NCBI GenBank assembly: GCA_027592485.1
Contig: JAQCKL010000253.1
Span: 1-6,636 of the forward strand
Length of the DNA stretch: 6,636 bases
From: Cyanobacteriota bacterium
Lineage (GTDB): Bacteria > Cyanobacteriota > Cyanobacteriia > Phormidesmidales > Phormidesmidaceae
Reading direction: 5' to 3'
Each line of letters opens with the position of its first letter. Position 1 is the first letter of the stretch. Shown piece after piece: positions 5,557 to 6,636 of this stretch. The notes below the pieces were generated by a model that was not told where the DNA came from, searched no databases, and saw only the letters and a list, made by a program, of their open reading frames with translations. The position numbers and the translations under genes are program-made.

Positions 5557-6168
5557 ATGTGCCGCACCCTTATGCAAACGAACCATCCTTTTCGCGCCAC
5601 CTCTTCTGCCGAGTACGCCCTGATTGTTGGGTCCGGAGTGGGGGCAGCTGCCTCTCTGGCGGTGCAGCAACTGGCGATCGCCTCCCTCCCTGTGACTATG
5701 CTCGTGGCCATGGGTTTGCTCAACCGTTACCGCCTCGACAGCCGGGTTGAACAACACCTAGCGGACGACAGCAACGCCGAAGTCAGGCTTCCTGAGCCGT
5801 CCGCCCCTCAACAGTCCCCAGCAACGCCAGCCCCTGAGATGGGCAGTCATGCTCCGTTCTTTGGGAGCACGCCTCGGGCCGGATTTGCCAGCAACTTAGC
5901 CAATGCCGGTTTGGAGGTTTTACAAGAGGCCCAGCAAAAAGCCTTGCAAAGTATTGGCCAGATCTTGCACCAAGCTCGTTCCGAGCAGCAGCTCTCCTTG
6001 GAGGGGGTGTATATGCAAACCTACATTCAACTGCACCAGCTCCGGGCCATGGAAGCGGGGGACCTTTCGGACTTACCCCAGCCCTTTTATGTACAGCGAT
6101 TAATCCAGAAGTACGCTCAGCACTTGGGTTTGGATGGGAAGGCGATCGCTGCTAGCTTCCCCCTCTAA
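5557..6168 (+). CDS. Membrane-anchored protein with C-terminal RodZ-type helix-turn-helix
   Basis: The 203-residue product has a hydrophobic N-terminal pair of segments, about 20-36 (VGSGVGAAASLAV) and 40-55, separated by a short QQLA turn: a membrane hairpin with both ends probably cytoplasmic. A Pro/Ser/Ala-rich linker runs from about 78 to 105. Residues 133-198 match the RodZ/YfgA-like HTH fold: IGQILHQAR...LSLEGVYMQTYI, then LRAMEAGDL, LPQPFYVQRLIQKYAQHLGLD. In RodZ this domain is N-terminal, precedes the membrane segment and binds MreB; here the order is reversed. Roles as a membrane-tethered DNA-binding or cytoskeleton-binding protein are both possible. An in-frame TAA at 5536 limits extension, so the start is ATG 5557 or ATG 5572 (residue 6); AGGGG at 5538-5542 is rather far away. 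A near-consensus promoter and palindrome lie upstream. Confidence 0.8.
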   Translation: MCRTLMQTNHPFRATSSAEYALIVGSGVGAAASLAVQQLAIASLPVTMLVAMGLLNRYRLDSRVEQHLADDSNAEVRLPEPSAPQQSPATPAPEMGSHAPFFGSTPRAGFASNLANAGLEVLQEAQQKALQSIGQILHQARSEQQLSLEGVYMQTYIQLHQLRAMEAGDLSDLPQPFYVQRLIQKYAQHLGLDGKAIAASFPL

Positions 6169-6265
6169 CGGGAGTCCGATCGCCCCTAGCCCCTTCATCA
6201 ATCCCTTATACTTAATTGCCAGAAGTGACGCATAATCCCCTATTTTCTGGGACTGATGTGGTAAC

Positions 6266-6301
6266 TGCCAACGTTCCGTCGCTTGTGGCGAGTCATTGGC
6301 A
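6266..6301. other. Imperfect hairpin before the transposase relic
   Basis: TGCCAA (6266-6271) pairs with TTGGCA (6296-6301), and inside it TCGC pairs with GCGA around TTGTG. It lies in the 152-bp spacer between the HTH gene and the IS66 remnant, so it may belong to the left end or leader of the element. I could not define a terminal inverted repeat or target duplication. Nothing else is recognised in this spacer. Confidence 0.3.
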
Positions 6302-6320
6302 GCAATGCTAATGTCCACAG

Positions 6321-6636
6321 ATGACCCTAGACGAGGCGATTGAGAAGATTCTTGCCTTGGAGCAAGAGAACCAGTTGTTGTGTGAACGACTGGCCGAATT
6401 AAAGCGTCGCTTGTCCTTAGATAATCGTAATCGCTCTAAGCCACCCTCCAGTAATCGGTTAAAAAAAGCTCCCGCCGCACCCAAAGCTTACGGCCCCCCA
6501 GCGATCGCAACAGTGGCGGCCAGCTTGGCCATCAAGCTCAGAGACCGGACTGCGCATTAGTGGTCAAGCCCAATGGCTCCATGTGGTTTCTACAGCAACC
6601 GAGACCTGGTATCGCTCAGCGCTCAAGCGTAAAGAC
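6321..6636 (+). pseudogene. IS66-family transposase relic, internally deleted and frameshifted
   Basis: The first frame (6321-6560) begins like the N-terminal region of IS66-family transposases: a leucine-rich coiled coil (ILALEQENQLLCERLAELKRRL, about residues 10-31) followed by the NRSKPPSSN-R-LKKAP block (about 37-50). The zinc-binding and following regions that should come next are absent. From about 6550 the next frame (+1) reads ETGLRISGQAQWLHVVST, then TWYR and LKR up to the window edge, which is the part of IS66 around the first catalytic Asp (usually DETG; here the Asp position reads Ser). The frame change lies between about 6480 and 6547. Roughly 200 residues of a normal transposase appear to be missing. 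A product would be inactive. The 3' end lies outside the window, and no ribosome site is seen before ATG 6321. Confidence 0.8.

Larger units (their letters stand above)
1400..6508. repeat. HIP1 octamers GCGATCGC, eight dispersed sites
   Basis: Exact copies are at 1400, 1849, 2951, 3294, 3318, 5674, 6142 and 6501 (start positions). All but none lie inside coding frames or the transposase relic; the spacers hold no copy. Far fewer than one would be expected by chance in this length. Such enrichment is a known trait of many cyanobacteria. Confidence 0.9.

Noticed and set aside
5496..5750. 84-codon plus-strand frame starting upstream of the HTH gene
   Set aside because: Out of frame with and largely overlapping the HTH gene; Cys/Arg/Pro-rich composition with no domain.
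6141..6184. Inverted repeat GGCGATCG...CGATCGCC at the end of the HTH gene as a terminator
   Set aside because: The arms are a HIP1 site and a partial HIP1 site with a 28-nt loop, and no T-tract follows.

Overview
The window looks like chromosomal DNA from a cyanobacterium. It carries eight perfect copies of the HIP1 octamer GCGATCGC, has moderately high GC, contains a degenerate heptamer repeat of a kind seen in cyanobacterial spacers, and encodes proteins of cyanobacterial style. I cannot assign a genus from sequence alone.

Layout. Positions 1-152 are a spacer with heptamer repeats and a good hairpin terminator that closes the first operon. Positions 153-1633 (minus strand) hold a family 9 glycosyltransferase followed by a small single-pass membrane protein with a Pro/Ala-rich tail; the two reading frames overlap, so they are probably co-transcribed. 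Positions 1803-2483 (plus) encode IspD, the MEP-pathway cytidylyltransferase, starting at GTG. It converges, with only 8 bp between stop codons, on a 633-residue succinate dehydrogenase/fumarate reductase flavoprotein (2492-4393, minus) that resembles the long Bacteroidetes/Chlorobi-type family and has no sdhB or sdhC beside it.

Positions 4394-4879 contain no convincing gene. They hold a 15-bp tandem repeat just upstream of sdhA, a 9-bp-stem hairpin, a 14-bp perfect palindrome followed by a T-run, and a strong hairpin that probably terminates the next gene. That gene (4880-5311, minus) encodes a small exported protein made almost entirely of a 17-residue tandem repeat (51-bp units, six good copies plus one degenerate copy). 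Across a 245-bp divergent spacer with a near-consensus sigma-70 promoter and an adjoining palindrome lies a plus-strand gene (5557-6168) for a membrane-anchored protein with a RodZ-type helix-turn-helix at its C-terminus, the reverse of RodZ's own order. The window ends in an IS66-family transposase relic (6321 to the edge) that has lost most of its interior and is frameshifted.

The genes do not form one pathway. Glycosyltransferase plus membrane protein point to the envelope, IspD to isoprenoid precursors, SdhA to respiration. The least ordinary part is 4394-6168: a structured non-coding stretch, a recently expanded repeat protein, and a divergently transcribed membrane-tethered HTH protein. 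I see no defence system, CRISPR array, tRNA or rRNA.
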